Positions 43,381 through 54,835 of a stretch of DNA of 64,000 nucleotides are shown piece after piece (position 1 is the stretch's first letter; the number at the start of each line of letters is the position of its first letter). This stretch comes from Zygnema cylindricum. Lineage: Eukaryota > Streptophyta > Zygnematophyceae > Zygnematales > Zygnemataceae. The notes under the pieces were generated by a model, which worked only from the letters and a program-made list of their open reading frames with translations, had not been told where the DNA came from and made no database searches. Position numbers and translations under genes: made by a program. The stretch covers positions 1-64,000 of the forward strand of contig JBBHKE010000028.1 of assembly GCA_037447655.1 (NCBI GenBank). Reading direction: 5' to 3'.

Positions 43381-46316
43381 CCCACTAAGGTGCCCATATT
43401 TGATGGATCAAACTTTTTGTATTGGAAAATGATGATGGAGGGAGAAATATTTGAGAATCATCTATGTGGCATAGTGTCTAGACAAATTCGATGCCCACCT
43501 CCACCTGGGTTTGGAGGGACACGTTTTTCTGGCACCTCCGCCTCTACAGTTGGTAGAACAGCTGCCACCATCACCGAGGATGATGATGAGGAAGGCGAGG
43601 AGATTGTCACGGAAGGAGAAAAGGGAGGAGTTGCAACTCAAGTGACACTATTGCCGAAGGTGATACCGGCAGCAGCACCACCAAAAACGACGACAAGGGT
43701 TCAGACCAAAAGATTGGAGTATGAAAAGTGGAACTACATAGACAAGGTTTCTATGCTCTTAATTTTTGAAAGTAGAGCAAAAGGCATTGCCATTTTCCTT
43801 ATGCATGTCAATTCTTAATCTCAGATTTGGATATCACTAGTTAACAAATATAAGAGTGGATCATTGCAAGAGCAACAGTTGGTAGAAAATAAGATTGCAG
43901 CTTATACTTATAAGGGAGGATGCATGAATAATTATTGCAATGATTTAGGAGAATTATTTGGAGAGCTAGAGAGTGCAGGTAACTCATGGTCTGAGAGACA
44001 AAGAGTGAACACATTAATTATGAAACCGCCCGAGGAGTATGAGAATTTCATAAACCCTTTGCAGGACATGGGAGATAGCAATTGGAATTGGGATGACACA
44101 GTGGGAATAATTTTAGTGAAAGAAAGCACGATAAAGCTTAGGAGAGGGAGTCCAAGTGTTCAAGGATTGTCTGAGCTGATTGGCAGAAGCATGATGAGGA
44201 GAGAGGGGATGATCCCTATCGAAACTTTGGTGGAAGAGGACAAGGAGGTGGCACATTTGATAGACAGGGGAGAGGACCTTCTCGAGGAGGATTATGTCAC
44301 TTCTGCAAGAAATCGGGACACTATATGGCAGATTGTGTCAAATTTGTAGATCTTTGACTGAGAGATGTGCAAGGAACCTCAAAAGATGGAGGAAAGAAAA
44401 AGGCTTTCCTGACTTGTGTTCATAATGAGGAAGTGGAAGCAAAAACTAAACTGAAAGTGGAGCTTTAGAGCTTCTTCTTAATCCGAAAAACACCGAAAAG
44501 CATATCGACAATCCACGGAGACAAAAGAGTGCTTTCAGTGGTAAGAGGGATCCACCCGAGGATGGGTGGATCATAGACTCAAGGGCTTCAATGCATCTGT
44601 GCAAAGATAAGAGGTGGTTCACCAACTGAGAAAGATCCCAGCAATTGAGATAGTGTACGGAGAAGGTAGAGTAAAAACTACAAGTCTTGTTAGAATTGTT
44701 GACTTGAAGGTTCTAGTTGATGGAAAGTCCTCAATTGTAACACTCTCAGACGTTCTTTGTATTCCACATCTTAGCAAGAACCTAGTCTCAACAGTTGTCC
44801 CAGATGAAATGAAGTTTGAAACAGGAACTATAAAAGGAATCTTCACAGGAAGCTTTGATAATGAGGTTTATTTCATAGCTGAGAAAGAGAGTCAAAGAAT
44901 GTTCAGAATTGTTCTTTGCAATGAAAAGAGTGTTCTCTACTCGTGTGCAATTGAGATGATTATTTGGCACAAAAGGTTGGGATATGTGGATCTAGATCGA
45001 TTAAAAGAAAATGGAATAGTGAAGGGTATTACTTTTGAGGATGATGAGACCTTTGATGATTGTAGTGGATGTGCCCAAGGGAGGGTTCATAGACTTCCAT
45101 TTCCAAAGGCAACCACACTTAAAAGAGAGAAAGTATTGGATCTAATTTACACTGATGTTTGGAGACCTGCTAGGTATGCTTCATATGGGGGGAAGAGATG
45201 GATGTTAACCATCACAGATGATTAGTCTAGATACACAAAGGTATACTTTCTCAGACATAAGTAAAAAGGGATTAAGATGTTTCAAAGATATAAAGTATAG
45301 AGTGAAAAACTACATGAAACCTCAATAAAAGAGATGCGCGTTACAATGGTTAAATCAGCAAAATAGAGAATATCTTAAAGAAGAAAAAAGTTCATCATGA
45401 GAAAATTGTTACCTATAATCCGGAACAGAATGGAGTAGCAGAAAAAGTGAATAGAAATTTAGGAGATATAACCAACAGTAAGCTAACTAATTAGAGGATA
45501 GGGTTGCAGTTTAGGGGGGAGTCTATGAGCTATGCTAATTTCATCAAAAATAGAGTCATAACTTCAGCAAATAAGGAAGAACTCCGTATGAGAGGTTGAC
45601 AGGAAGAAAACTTAATTTGTCTAGTTTGAGAGTGTTTAGAAGTCAAGTCTACAGTTTGGATTCCGATAAGACTAAATGGAAGTTAGAGGGTAGAGGGAAA
45701 CTAGGATATCTTGTAAGATATGATGAGAGCACAAAAGGATATGACTTGAAAAAAAGAGATATAACTTTGGTAAAACACATAGTGGTGATGAATGAAGTGA
45801 AGTCTATTGATCCATTCAAATAGAATAAAGAAGTTAAAATCAAATTTGAAACGGATCAGTTTTCTGACTTTGAATCTGAAAATGAAGAGAAGGAAGATGG
45901 AGAAACAAAAATATTCATATCAACCAAAAGAGAAAAAGGAAAAGAGAACATCTGAGGCAACGCCACAATACAAAGTGGAAATCTATGAGGAACTTGATGA
46001 GACATTGGAATTGGAAGATAGGGGAGCTGATATTCTTTCTAAAAAAAAACCAATGATGCCTTCCATACCGGCGTCCGATTTTGAAAGGGGAAGAAGAAGT
46101 AGTAAACGACTTCAAAAAAGACAGGTAAATAACCAACTCACAAAGATGTCTCACCCAGATGAACCTCATACATACTTAGAGGCCATAAATACCCTAAAAT
46201 GTAGCCGGTGGATCACTGCTATACATGAAAAAATGGCCTCCATCATGGAAGCCAATACATGGGAGTTGGTAGATTGTCCACCGGACCGAAAACCGATCGG
46301 ATGTAAGTGGGTTTTT
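43372..46316 (+). pseudogene. copia-D gag-pol remnant
   Basis: MGPPTKVPIFDGSNFLYW starts gag. A stop at about 43816 and later frameshifts break it. The gag core YTYKGGCMNNYCNDLGELF is at 43.9 kb and a shifted zinc knuckle near 44.29 kb. Protease WIIDSRASMHLC (DSG changed to DSR) is near 44.57 kb. Pre-integrase WHKRLGYVDLDRL and CSGCAQG are near 45.0 kb, and a decayed integrase with many stops at 45.2-45.6 kb. It ends in the linker to RT. Confidence 0.85.
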
Positions 46317-46935
46317 ACCTAGCTAGGAATTCTCCATTTCGGAATTCTAACAACTAAGCTACTTTAAACTTCCGCACCAGACAGACACTTTCTGCCTTCT
46401 CATACTTTCCACCTAGTTTGACTCACAAGCTAGAATTTTATTAGAACTAAGAAGATCTTGTAGCTCTAACAGCTCACAAAATTTCACATCAAATGCATAC
46501 AAAATAAGAAAGTTATACTCAATGAAAACTACATTTTGATGTAAAAATTGTTGTACAATCGCTACTGAACTTTGCCAAGTCCTAGATGTGTTATTTATAC
46601 CTCATGGCATTAAGTATTGAACACCAGATAAACACTATATATCTAAGTGACGTACGGTCGTACATTTTCTAAGTAAAAAGCCAAGTTTTAGCCCGTATCA
46701 CTAATTTTGTCACGTACACTATAAAGTAATGTACAAAACAACAATTCCGAAATTTGTAGCGACAAAAATATCTACGTCTTTTTTACGTAGGACTTTTAAT
46801 CAAATGATCCTAAAAAAGTCCTTGAAACTCTGAGACCTCCATAAGTCCTCAGAGTGGACAGCTTCCAAGAAGCCTCTAAGATAATCCTGACCCCTTTGTG
46901 TTTAAGCAAAAATAACTGCCACCCTGGCAGACAAA

Positions 46936-47673
46936 TGTTGTTCTGAGACAACTGCTGGTACTGAAGATGAAGATGATGCAGCAGTAGTCATCGTAGAACA
47001 AATCAAGAGAGGAAGCTTCCACAAATTCCGATGGTTGAAAAGCAACTTTGACAGACTATAACTTTCAGAAAAACGCTCTAAACGTCCTGAAAATTTTTCA
47101 CAATGTAGATAACATACAAAGAAACACACACATAAAATTTCAATCAATTCCGCTCACAAATCTGTGAGATATGTAGAAAAGAAATTACATAAAACTGAGT
47201 GTACAGTTTTCATATCATTTGTTCCTAAAAATCAAATTCACTAAGTCCTACTTTTATACACCAAAACTACACTAAGATGTACGGAGGCATTCCAGCCGTA
47301 CATCTAACATTCTATCACAAATATTTACACCGAAGTTCAGACAACGTAAAGTGATAATGATCTAGTCACGCCTCGTCACTATTTGTTGGCGGCGGCTGTC
47401 AGCGATCCGATTAGAGGATTTGGCACCGTAGAATTGACTTCACGAAGTCCAGTGGTCCTGCCGAATTTCCGTACGTCCACGGAGGACATACTCACGCATT
47501 CTCCCAAGTGACGACACGTGTTCCAAGTGTGAATGAACCGTGACTTCCCAACTTCACTGTCACACCAATTTCGGTAAGTACTGAACCGAACTCAACCAAA
47601 AATAGCTTAAGTCTTGAAAAACTCTCTCTCACAGTTGAGGCATAAAGAGGACTAAAGATTTCTAAAAACAACA
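46936..47673 (-). mobile_element. Solo LTR S3 nested in S2
   Basis: 738 bp with TGTTG..CAACA ends and a perfect ACAAA duplication (46931-46935 and 47674-47678). It contains CACGTG at 47515-47520. Orientation is inferred from the CTCAACTGTGAGAGAG-like start shared with the other LTRs. No tRNA-like segment was seen. Confidence 0.8.
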
Positions 47674-47698
47674 ACAAATACTCTAACCACCTGCACCC

Positions 47699-47761
47699 TT
47701 GTGAAGGCAAGACTCCCCTGAGTCGATAGCAAAAAGTATCTCTGAATTTGCTCCCCTGAGC
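47699..47761 (-). other. Triple hairpin module, solo LTR S2
   Basis: Element strand: GCTC-AGGG-GAGC (47750-47761), GACTC-AGGG-GAGTC (47711-47724) and a CTTCACAAGGGTG third hairpin with a shortened stem. Confidence 0.65.
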
Positions 47762-48325
47762 AGTAAGTTATGGAGGGTCAAAGTTGACCTTTTGTACAGA
47801 AGCTCTCTGGGAGAGAGGGTCCTATCTTCTAATTTTTCTAAGTCCTATCTCTCTCACAGACTCTATCTACTGATGTACGGAACCAATCAGAATTGAGTTC
47901 CGTACGCAAAAGTACAGCTGCCGGTGTACTTTATGTACGGACATTGTACGACATGACCTAAATGTCCACACGTGGAATATCCGGATTCGCTCCTTTAATC
48001 CTCGGAGATGCCGCGCTCCAATGTAACATCGCCACGTGTCATCCGATGTGGCGATGCCCACAAACCGCCGAATTCTTCTTCCGCAATCTCGGCGCTGATT
48101 CCGGCCGTCCGATTAAACTCGCATTTGATCGTAGCCGTAATAAATACATACGCGGTATTTGTTTCGCTTACGAAATCAATGCGCGGTATTGATTTCTTAT
48201 CCGCACCGCAATTCGTACTTTTACACTACCATATCTATGTATCCCGTTAACTGTTATAGTTAAATGATTTATCCCACGTGTACATGTTTAAATCATTATC
48301 GTACTATATACTATGTAAGACTACT

Positions 48326-48406
48326 TCTAGACTTAACGGCTAAGGCTACCGGCTATCTACTCTCTGTCGGCCGGCAGGTACCAGGATCAAATCCTGTCGC
48401 CGGCAC
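48326..48406 (+). other. tRNA-like segment, solo LTR S2 (antisense to the LTR)
   Basis: CTTAACGGCTAAGG A-box arm, GC-rich middle stem, and T-arm CAGG-ATCAAAT-CCTG with a perfect 4-bp stem that is incomplete in copia-A. Confidence 0.6.
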
Positions 48407-48613
48407 ATACCTTTTAGTAATTAATCCCCTAACCAATATAAATTTCCCGTAAACCTCAGGATAGCCTAGGTAGCCATGGCTCTAGCTTCCTCTCCAATTT
48501 CTCAGTGACTGCGACAAGTTTGAGAGTTGGAGAGAGAAGTTAGAGGTAGACTGCCTCGGCTTCTTTATTTCTATTCAGACCAAGAAAATACTTAAAAACC
48601 ATTAATTTCTACA

Positions 48614-51600
48614 GTCTTCGTCGCGTAATCTAATGAATATACGTATAAAAAGTCTACGTCTGTACTTTACGTAATCTTGTGCAGACAAAAATATCCATAT
48701 CTGAAAATTTCCACGCTTGTACTTTATGCGAAAAAATGTACTTTTTACGCCTGTACTTCACGTAAACAAATGTACGCGAATTTCACCTGAAATGTCAGAA
48801 CATACTAATCGTCACCAATATATCTTTCCAAAAATGCCAGAGCATATCGTGGTCGTACGATCTAGCGCCTTAATACCTGTTATAATACCTGCAGGTGTAT
48901 TCGCAGTGTTGTTTTGATGCCGTAACTCTTACCGCAATATCCGTCGTAATATCCGTGGTTGTTTTCTAGATCCTAATCCCCTATTTTTTTTCTTTTCACT
49001 CTAATTAGGGTACATAAAAAATATATTCTTAGTTGCTAGATAAAAATTACTATTCTACACTCCCCATAACTTTTATCTATTAACTAGGTAATAATGAACT
49101 CTCTTTTCTACAATAAGTGAGTTTAGGGGTTGGTAGGGCCTTGGTGAGCATGTCGGCTATCATAAATGCATTTGGTAAATGGTGCATTTTGATGACTCTA
49201 TTCTGAATGGCCTCTGGCACAAAACTTAGCCTGATATCTATATGCTTACTTTTGAAATGATGTCTAGGATTTGTAGACACAGCAATGGCTGCCTGATTAT
49301 CACAAAATAATATTTGAGGTCCTCTTTGCATTAACCCTAATTCTTGATGTAATGCTTTTACCCAAATGATCTATTTCTCTGCAAGACTTACTGCCAATTT
49401 TTTTGATTCCATAGTAGATTGAGCCGTCACCCTTTGGAGCTTGCTGCTACAGCAACATGACCCACTCCCAACCTTTAAAATGTATCCACTCCCAACCTTT
49501 AAAATGTATCCAGAGGTAGACTTCCTTGATATTTCATCCCCATAACTTGCGGCGATCCAGGTACGTATATTGATTTCTTCTCCTCCAAGGTGGAGCCATA
49601 ATTCCCTAGTTCCAATCAAATACCTTAGCACACGCTTAGCGGCATCCCAATGCTTCTTCTTAGGTTTTTGTAGACTTCGACTAAGTATCCCGACGGCCAC
49701 AGCTATATCTAAACGTGTACAATTTATGAAATATATGAGACGTCCTACGACCTCTCTATAAGGAACATTTAACATGATTTTTTCGTCTTCAAAATTTCTT
49801 GTTCTGTCATCTTCTATATCTAACTTCCTTTTAGTATCGAATGGAGTTGTACAACTGTTGGCTGGGCTAAAACCAAATTTTTCCAACATATTTTTTATAA
49901 CCTCCTTTTAAGTCAACTTAATGATTATTTTTGTCCTATCTCTTTCCATTTGGATACCTAAAATATATCCAGCCTCCCGTATGTCTTTTATGTCAAATTC
50001 TTTATTCAATGCTTCCTTCAAATCCTATATTCTTTTTTTACATTTGCTATGATGAGTAAATCATCCACATAAACTGCAATGTATACAACTCCTTCTCTGT
50101 CATTTGGATTGAGTACATAACTGAGTGATCCGAGCTTATTCTTTGATACCCTAACTTTGTTAAAAACTCATCTAATTTTAAGTTCCACTGTCGAGGAGCC
50201 TGTTTTCAGCCGTATAGTGATTTAATTAATATGCAAACCAAGTGTTCTTTTCCAGGCTCTTCAATTCCTCTGGTTCTTTCATACAGATCTCTTCCTTCAA
50301 CTCCCCATTTAAAAATGCAGTCTTTGCGTCCATCTGGTGGATTTCCATATCCTTTGATGCAGCTATACTTAAAAAGATTCATACAGATGGAAATCTAACC
50401 ACTGGGGAAAATGTTTCATCATAATCTATACCTTCCTTTTTAGTATACCCTTTTGCAACCAATCTCGCTTTATACCATTCAATCGTATTATCCAGATTGA
50501 GCTTGAGTTTGAAGACCCATTTACACCCGATTGTTTTCATGTCTTTGGGTAACTTGACCAATTCCTAAGTTCGTGCTTCCATGATAGAGGCTATTTCGTC
50601 GTTCACCGCTTCTCTCCATTTGTCTCTTTTTTCGTATTCCAGTGCCTCTTGAAGTGTTAATAGTTTCCCTGAGTGAGCTGAGAAAGCATATACCATATTA
50701 TTTTCTTGTAGCCGTGGACTAAACATTCTTCCTCCAGGAAAAGCTGAAACTGGAATACTAGGTCTAGTGTCTATTCTTCCTCTTTCACTTACAACAATTT
50801 CCTCTTGATTTTGAGTTTATTCTACCATATCCTCTTTCTTTTCCTCCTCATTTTCTATGATATTTTCTCTTTTTCCTTGATTACTCTAGATTTTAGTTTG
50901 ATCTAAGTCTAGTAATATAAATTTCCATATCCTCTTTCTTTTCCTCCTCATTTTCTATGATATTTTCTCTTTTTCCTTGATTACTCTAGATTTTAGTTTG
51001 ATCTAAGTCTAATAATATAAATTCTGGGGCAAGGGGTTTTTTTGATTGCTTAAATACATCAACTGATCTCCCCTCATCTTTTACTATTATATTCCGTACT
51101 ACTTTAACATCTTGTTTAATTAAGTCAAATACTTTATATCCTTTAGTATGGTCATTATACCCAACTAACATCTCGAGTCTTCCCTTAAGATCCAATTTCC
51201 ATTTCATTTGATCGTTATCTAAGCAGAATACTTTACTACCAAAGACTTTGTGGTGACCTACTTCTGGTTTTCTTCCGGTCCAAAGTTCAAATGGTGTTTT
51301 GCCTCCTTCTATTGCCCTGGTACTTACTCGGTTTTTAATGTAGGTTGCACAATTAAATGCCTCTCCCCAAAATTTTGGGTCTACTCCTTGGTCAACCATC
51401 ATACTTATTACGGACTCTGCAAGTGTCTTGTTCACTCGTTCTGCAACTCCATTTTGCTCATGTGTATAGGGAACAATTTTGCTCATGTGTATAGGGAACA
51501 ATCAACTGGCGATGAATCCCTTCCACCTTTAAATACTCCTCAAATTCTTTTGACATGTATTCACCTCCATTATCGGTTCTGAGCTCTAGAATGGGAACAC

Positions 51601-53248
51601 TGTGTAGCTTTTCGCTCCATGCCTTGTATTCTTTAAACAGATGAAAAACTTCGTTCTTCGTTTTCATAAAGTAAACTTTGCTGTACCGAGACCAATCGTC
51701 AGTAAATGTGAGCATGTACCTTTTACCACTAAGAGACTCTTTCTTAGACGGACCCCAAACATCTGAGTGGATTAATTCTAATACCCTAGTTGCTCTATTA
51801 GCTCCATCCTTTGGAAAAGGTAATCTTTGTATTTTACCAAGTGCACATCCATCACATACGTTTGAATCCCTTTTGGAAGTGATAGACATCCCTTCTACGA
51901 CCCTATTTTCATGCATTTTATCTAGTTTCTCATAGTGCACATGTCCCATGCGTTTATGCCACAGTTCACGATCAGAGACAACACTGGAGTACAGCCCAAA
52001 GGTAGTTTTTTCATTCTCTCCCAAAGTTAGTTTAAACATATTGGTAGGACCATGACTCCTTCTACTATGATTTTCCCATCTTTGCTAAAAATTTTGTTTG
52101 TCTCCCTCCATCACAATTCTATATCATTTCTTAACTACAACAGCGGTTGAAAACAATTTTTTAGTGAATCTCGAAACATACAAAACATTTTCTTACATCC
52201 TGGGAATAATTGATCCATCTACCTTCGCCATTAGAATAACCTTCCCATTTGCCGAAGATACTTCACTGGATCCATTTGCACAGTAGATTTTTATCAGAGA
52301 GATTTCCTCGAGCGATACAAATTGATCACGGTCCTTACACATGTGGGCTGAAGCGCCTGAGTCCATGATCCAACCAAAGTCAAGTGATCCGTTGGTGGCC
52401 TGTGTAAGGCAAACATCTCCTCGGGAAAAGTAGTCACTTCCGGTTTTTCTTCCTTTGAAGAGATTTCACTCAACATTACTTTGTGTTCCTGGACAGATTT
52501 ATTTGCAAATTTTCCTCCATTTTCTGCATTGATTTTAAGGCGAACCGGACACTCGTTTTTCCAATGTCCATGCTTGTTGCAGATAAAGCATGGAAACCTG
52601 TCCTTATCTTTTCTTCCTTTCCCACCATTGCTTTTCGAGTTAGTACTCCACGGTTTTTTAAACTGAGAATTTAATGCCTGAGCTGTAGGATTGTTTCCCA
52701 TCAATTTAATATTTGACTCTTCCACTAGTATCATCCCAACAGCCTGGGACCATTTCCACGTACTCTGATCTGACATTTATAACTGCTGCAGTACACACTT
52801 GTAATATACAGGTAGCCTAGTTACTAGTTGAAATACCTGCTCATGTGATTTATAATTTTTTCCAGTCCATGCAACTTCTGTATATAGCTTCTGAAAACCT
52901 TTAATGTAGTCTGTCATGGGACCACCATTGTATCTATAATTTGCAATCAGCTGACTAAATACCGTTTGCTGTTGCAAATTTGACACTTGATACATTTCTT
53001 TTAACTCATTCCAAATGTCTACTGCACTCTGAAATCTGATACATGACAAAATAATGTCCTCAGTCATACACATGAACAACAAATTTCTAGTACGTGTATT
53101 CTCCATTGCTGTCTCACCCGGAGTAACGGATGATGATGATCCTTTTCCTTTTGTTGAGGCCTCTTCCTCTTGTTTTTGCTTCATCGGCCTCGAAACGGTT
53201 TTGTCCACGACATGGAGAAGTCCCTCTCCTCAAGATGTCCGATCATGA
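48614..53248 (-). mobile_element. Ty1/copia retrotransposon copia-E (divergent family, 5' truncated)
   Basis: Minus-strand element with PPT TTATGGGGAG next to its 3' LTR end (49059), and RNase H, RT, integrase, protease and gag reading leftwards to rightwards in reverse. Gag loses its N-terminus near 53.24 kb and no PBS or 5' LTR follows. The range given starts after S2; the other part of its LTR lies at 46317-46822. Confidence 0.82.
49080..53240 (-). pseudogene. copia-E gag-pol remnant
   Basis: Gag core (WNELKEMYQVSNLQQQ, YNGGPMTDYIKGFQKLY), zinc knuckle CFICNKHGHWKNEC near 52.57 kb, protease region WIMDSGASAHMC near 52.35 kb in another frame. Integrase has WHKRMGHVHYEKL, HSDVWGP, TDDWSRYSKVYF, RTDNGGEYMS and NGVAERVNKTLAES. 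RT carries YVDD near 50.07 kb, and RNase H FCDNQAAIAVS near 49.29 kb. Three tandem duplications sit inside the coding region: 24 bp at about 49463 and about 51453, and 101 bp at 50825-51024. Confidence 0.85.
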
Positions 53249-53742
53249 GCATCTTCCACATAAGGAATTTTGTTCCATTGAACACTTTTTGATCACTTTA
53301 TTACGTGGACAAATCAGAGTGTGCCCCGCAAATAAAATGTCGTTTTCTAACCCGACACAATGGAACGGTCTCTTCAGTGATTTTTTGACGTTTACTTAGA
53401 CCGCCTAATGGGAAACGCTCTAATCGTCGAAAGTTTAATAGTCGGCTTCAATTGTCACAAGTTGTACTTACGTCTACAACCGTCACATTTTGGCACATAA
53501 GGACGCTCTTCAAAGTAGTACGGGGAATCTTTACTACAGTCCAAAATACTTTATCTATGTACCGATTACATGGGGACGTACCCTAATAGTAATAGCGATT
53601 CACGGTGTACTATAATTGTGAAAAAAAGTCGGTGAGACTTCTTGTCGACGTTGCACGTACGTCATGTACATGTCATGTGGACGCGTCACTTGTTATACAG
53701 GCATGACTCCTCGCCATCTTCGCGTCGAATCTTTTCGATTGC
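53249..53742. other. Noncoding region right of the copia nest
   Basis: No gene supported. It contains a MITE-type terminal sequence AATAGCGATTCACGGTGTAC at about 53591-53610 facing right, with no clear partner assigned. Confidence 0.45.
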
Positions 53743-54378
53743 ATTGTACATTTGAAGTACAATTTCGTACAGGCTACGTACCTTTAATTTCAGATCTGAC
53801 GGTCAATCCGTCGAACAACTTTGACTGGCGGAATATTGTACCGGCGGTTAAAAAAGTGTCGCGCTTGCAAACGTCGACCGTCATAAAAAAAAAAAAAATT
53901 CACACGGCCGGCGCAGGTTTACTGTAACCAAACTGCGGCAGCCACATATAAATAAAATGGCTGCGCGCAGGTACACCGCGCATCGTTATTAGTGTCAAAG
54001 TTTAAATAGTGTGGAAGTAAATATACCGTCATTGACGCTAATTAAGATTTTTTTATTTTTTTTAAAAAGGTGTATTCTAATTTCGGCGTTTATGCTAATT
54101 TGGGAACAGCAAAAATGGAATATTCGCTGTACGATTATATACATTAATATATGTATCCGTACAAAATATTAAAAATCGTACGCCGTCGTGAAATTTAAAT
54201 ATCCGTACATGTAAGACTAATTTACGTGTTGTTCTTATGACGGTCGACGTTTGCAAGCGCGACACTTTTTTAACCGCCGGTACAATATTCCGCCAGTCAA
54301 AGTTGTTCGACGGATTGACCGTCAGATCTGAAATTAAAGGTACGTAGATTGTACGAAATTGTACTTCAAATGTACAAT
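53743..54378. repeat. Foldback element with 144-bp inverted arms
   Basis: Arms 53743-53886 and 54235-54378 are inverted copies differing at about two positions, separated by a 348-bp spacer. The spacer contains another MITE-type end (GTACACCGCGCATCGTTATT near 53971). Transcription through it would give a long hairpin RNA. Confidence 0.85.
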
Positions 54379-54523
54379 TTCTGACAACTACCTGCACGCA
54401 GTAAAAATCGTCTCTGCGATTAGCAATTCCCTAGATTTAACGTCCCAACGGCGTAATAATAATTTTTCTATTACGATGGAACGTTGCCCTAGTTGTTGCC
54501 TAACGCTTACAGCGATTCTCGGA

Positions 54524-54754
54524 GTACAGCACACCGTGAATCGCTATTAGGGTTAATGTTTTTTTTGCCGCTTAAAACGTCTTTTCTCCGTACACACATG
54601 TCGGATTGTGGATCCGACGGTTGCGATCGAAATGTAAGATATTAGCTTCCGTTTGGCGGTCTCAAATTAAGAATCGGACAGGTGTGTACGGAGAAAATAT
54701 GGTTTAAGCGGCGTAAAAATTATTAACACTAGTAGCGATCTACGGTGTACTGTA
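54524..54754. repeat. Hairpin MITE upstream of the LysM gene
   Basis: Ends GTACAGCACACCGTGAATCG and CGATCTACGGTGTACTGTAC are inverted repeats. Internal CCGCTTAAA..CTCCGTACACA pairs with TGTGTACGGAG..TTTAAGCGG. Closely related to the copy at 10010-10216. Its right end is 82 bp before the LysM gene ATG. Confidence 0.7.
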
Positions 54755-54835
54755 CTTTGTGAACAAGCCACTTGGCATCCTCTTACGAATGATTCCTTGC
54801 TACCAAGTTTTGGTTTCTTCTCTTCAGCAGACTGA

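Larger units (their letters stand above)
42488..46316 (+). mobile_element. Ty1/copia retrotransposon copia-D (B family, 3' part lost)
   Basis: 5' LTR 42488-43367, PBS 43368 and gag-pol remnant to about 46316, where similarity to copia-B stops abruptly after KPIGCKWVF. It is inserted in copia-C; CTTAG (42483-42487) would be the left target duplication, but no right copy exists because the 3' part and 3' LTR are gone. LTR and protein sequence place it in the same family as copia-B. Confidence 0.88.
46823..48613 (-). mobile_element. Solo LTR S2 (copia-A family) nested in the copia-E LTR
   Basis: Starts TGAAACTCTGAG and ends TTTCTACA on the plus strand, flanked by GTCCT (46818-46822) and GTCTT (48614-48618), a 5-bp duplication with one mismatch. 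Subtracting nested S3 and its duplication leaves 1048 bp, against 1050 for the copia-A LTR. CACGTG at 48033-48038. Confidence 0.85.
46317..49059 (-). repeat. copia-E 3' LTR, split by solo LTR S2
   Basis: The inner border is fixed by CTACA at 49059 next to the PPT of copia-E. The outer border is taken as the junction with copia-D near 46317, where no TG terminus is visible, so the LTR end may be missing. Without S2 it is about 950 bp. I see no tRNA-like or triple-hairpin module in it, unlike the other families. Confidence 0.6.
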
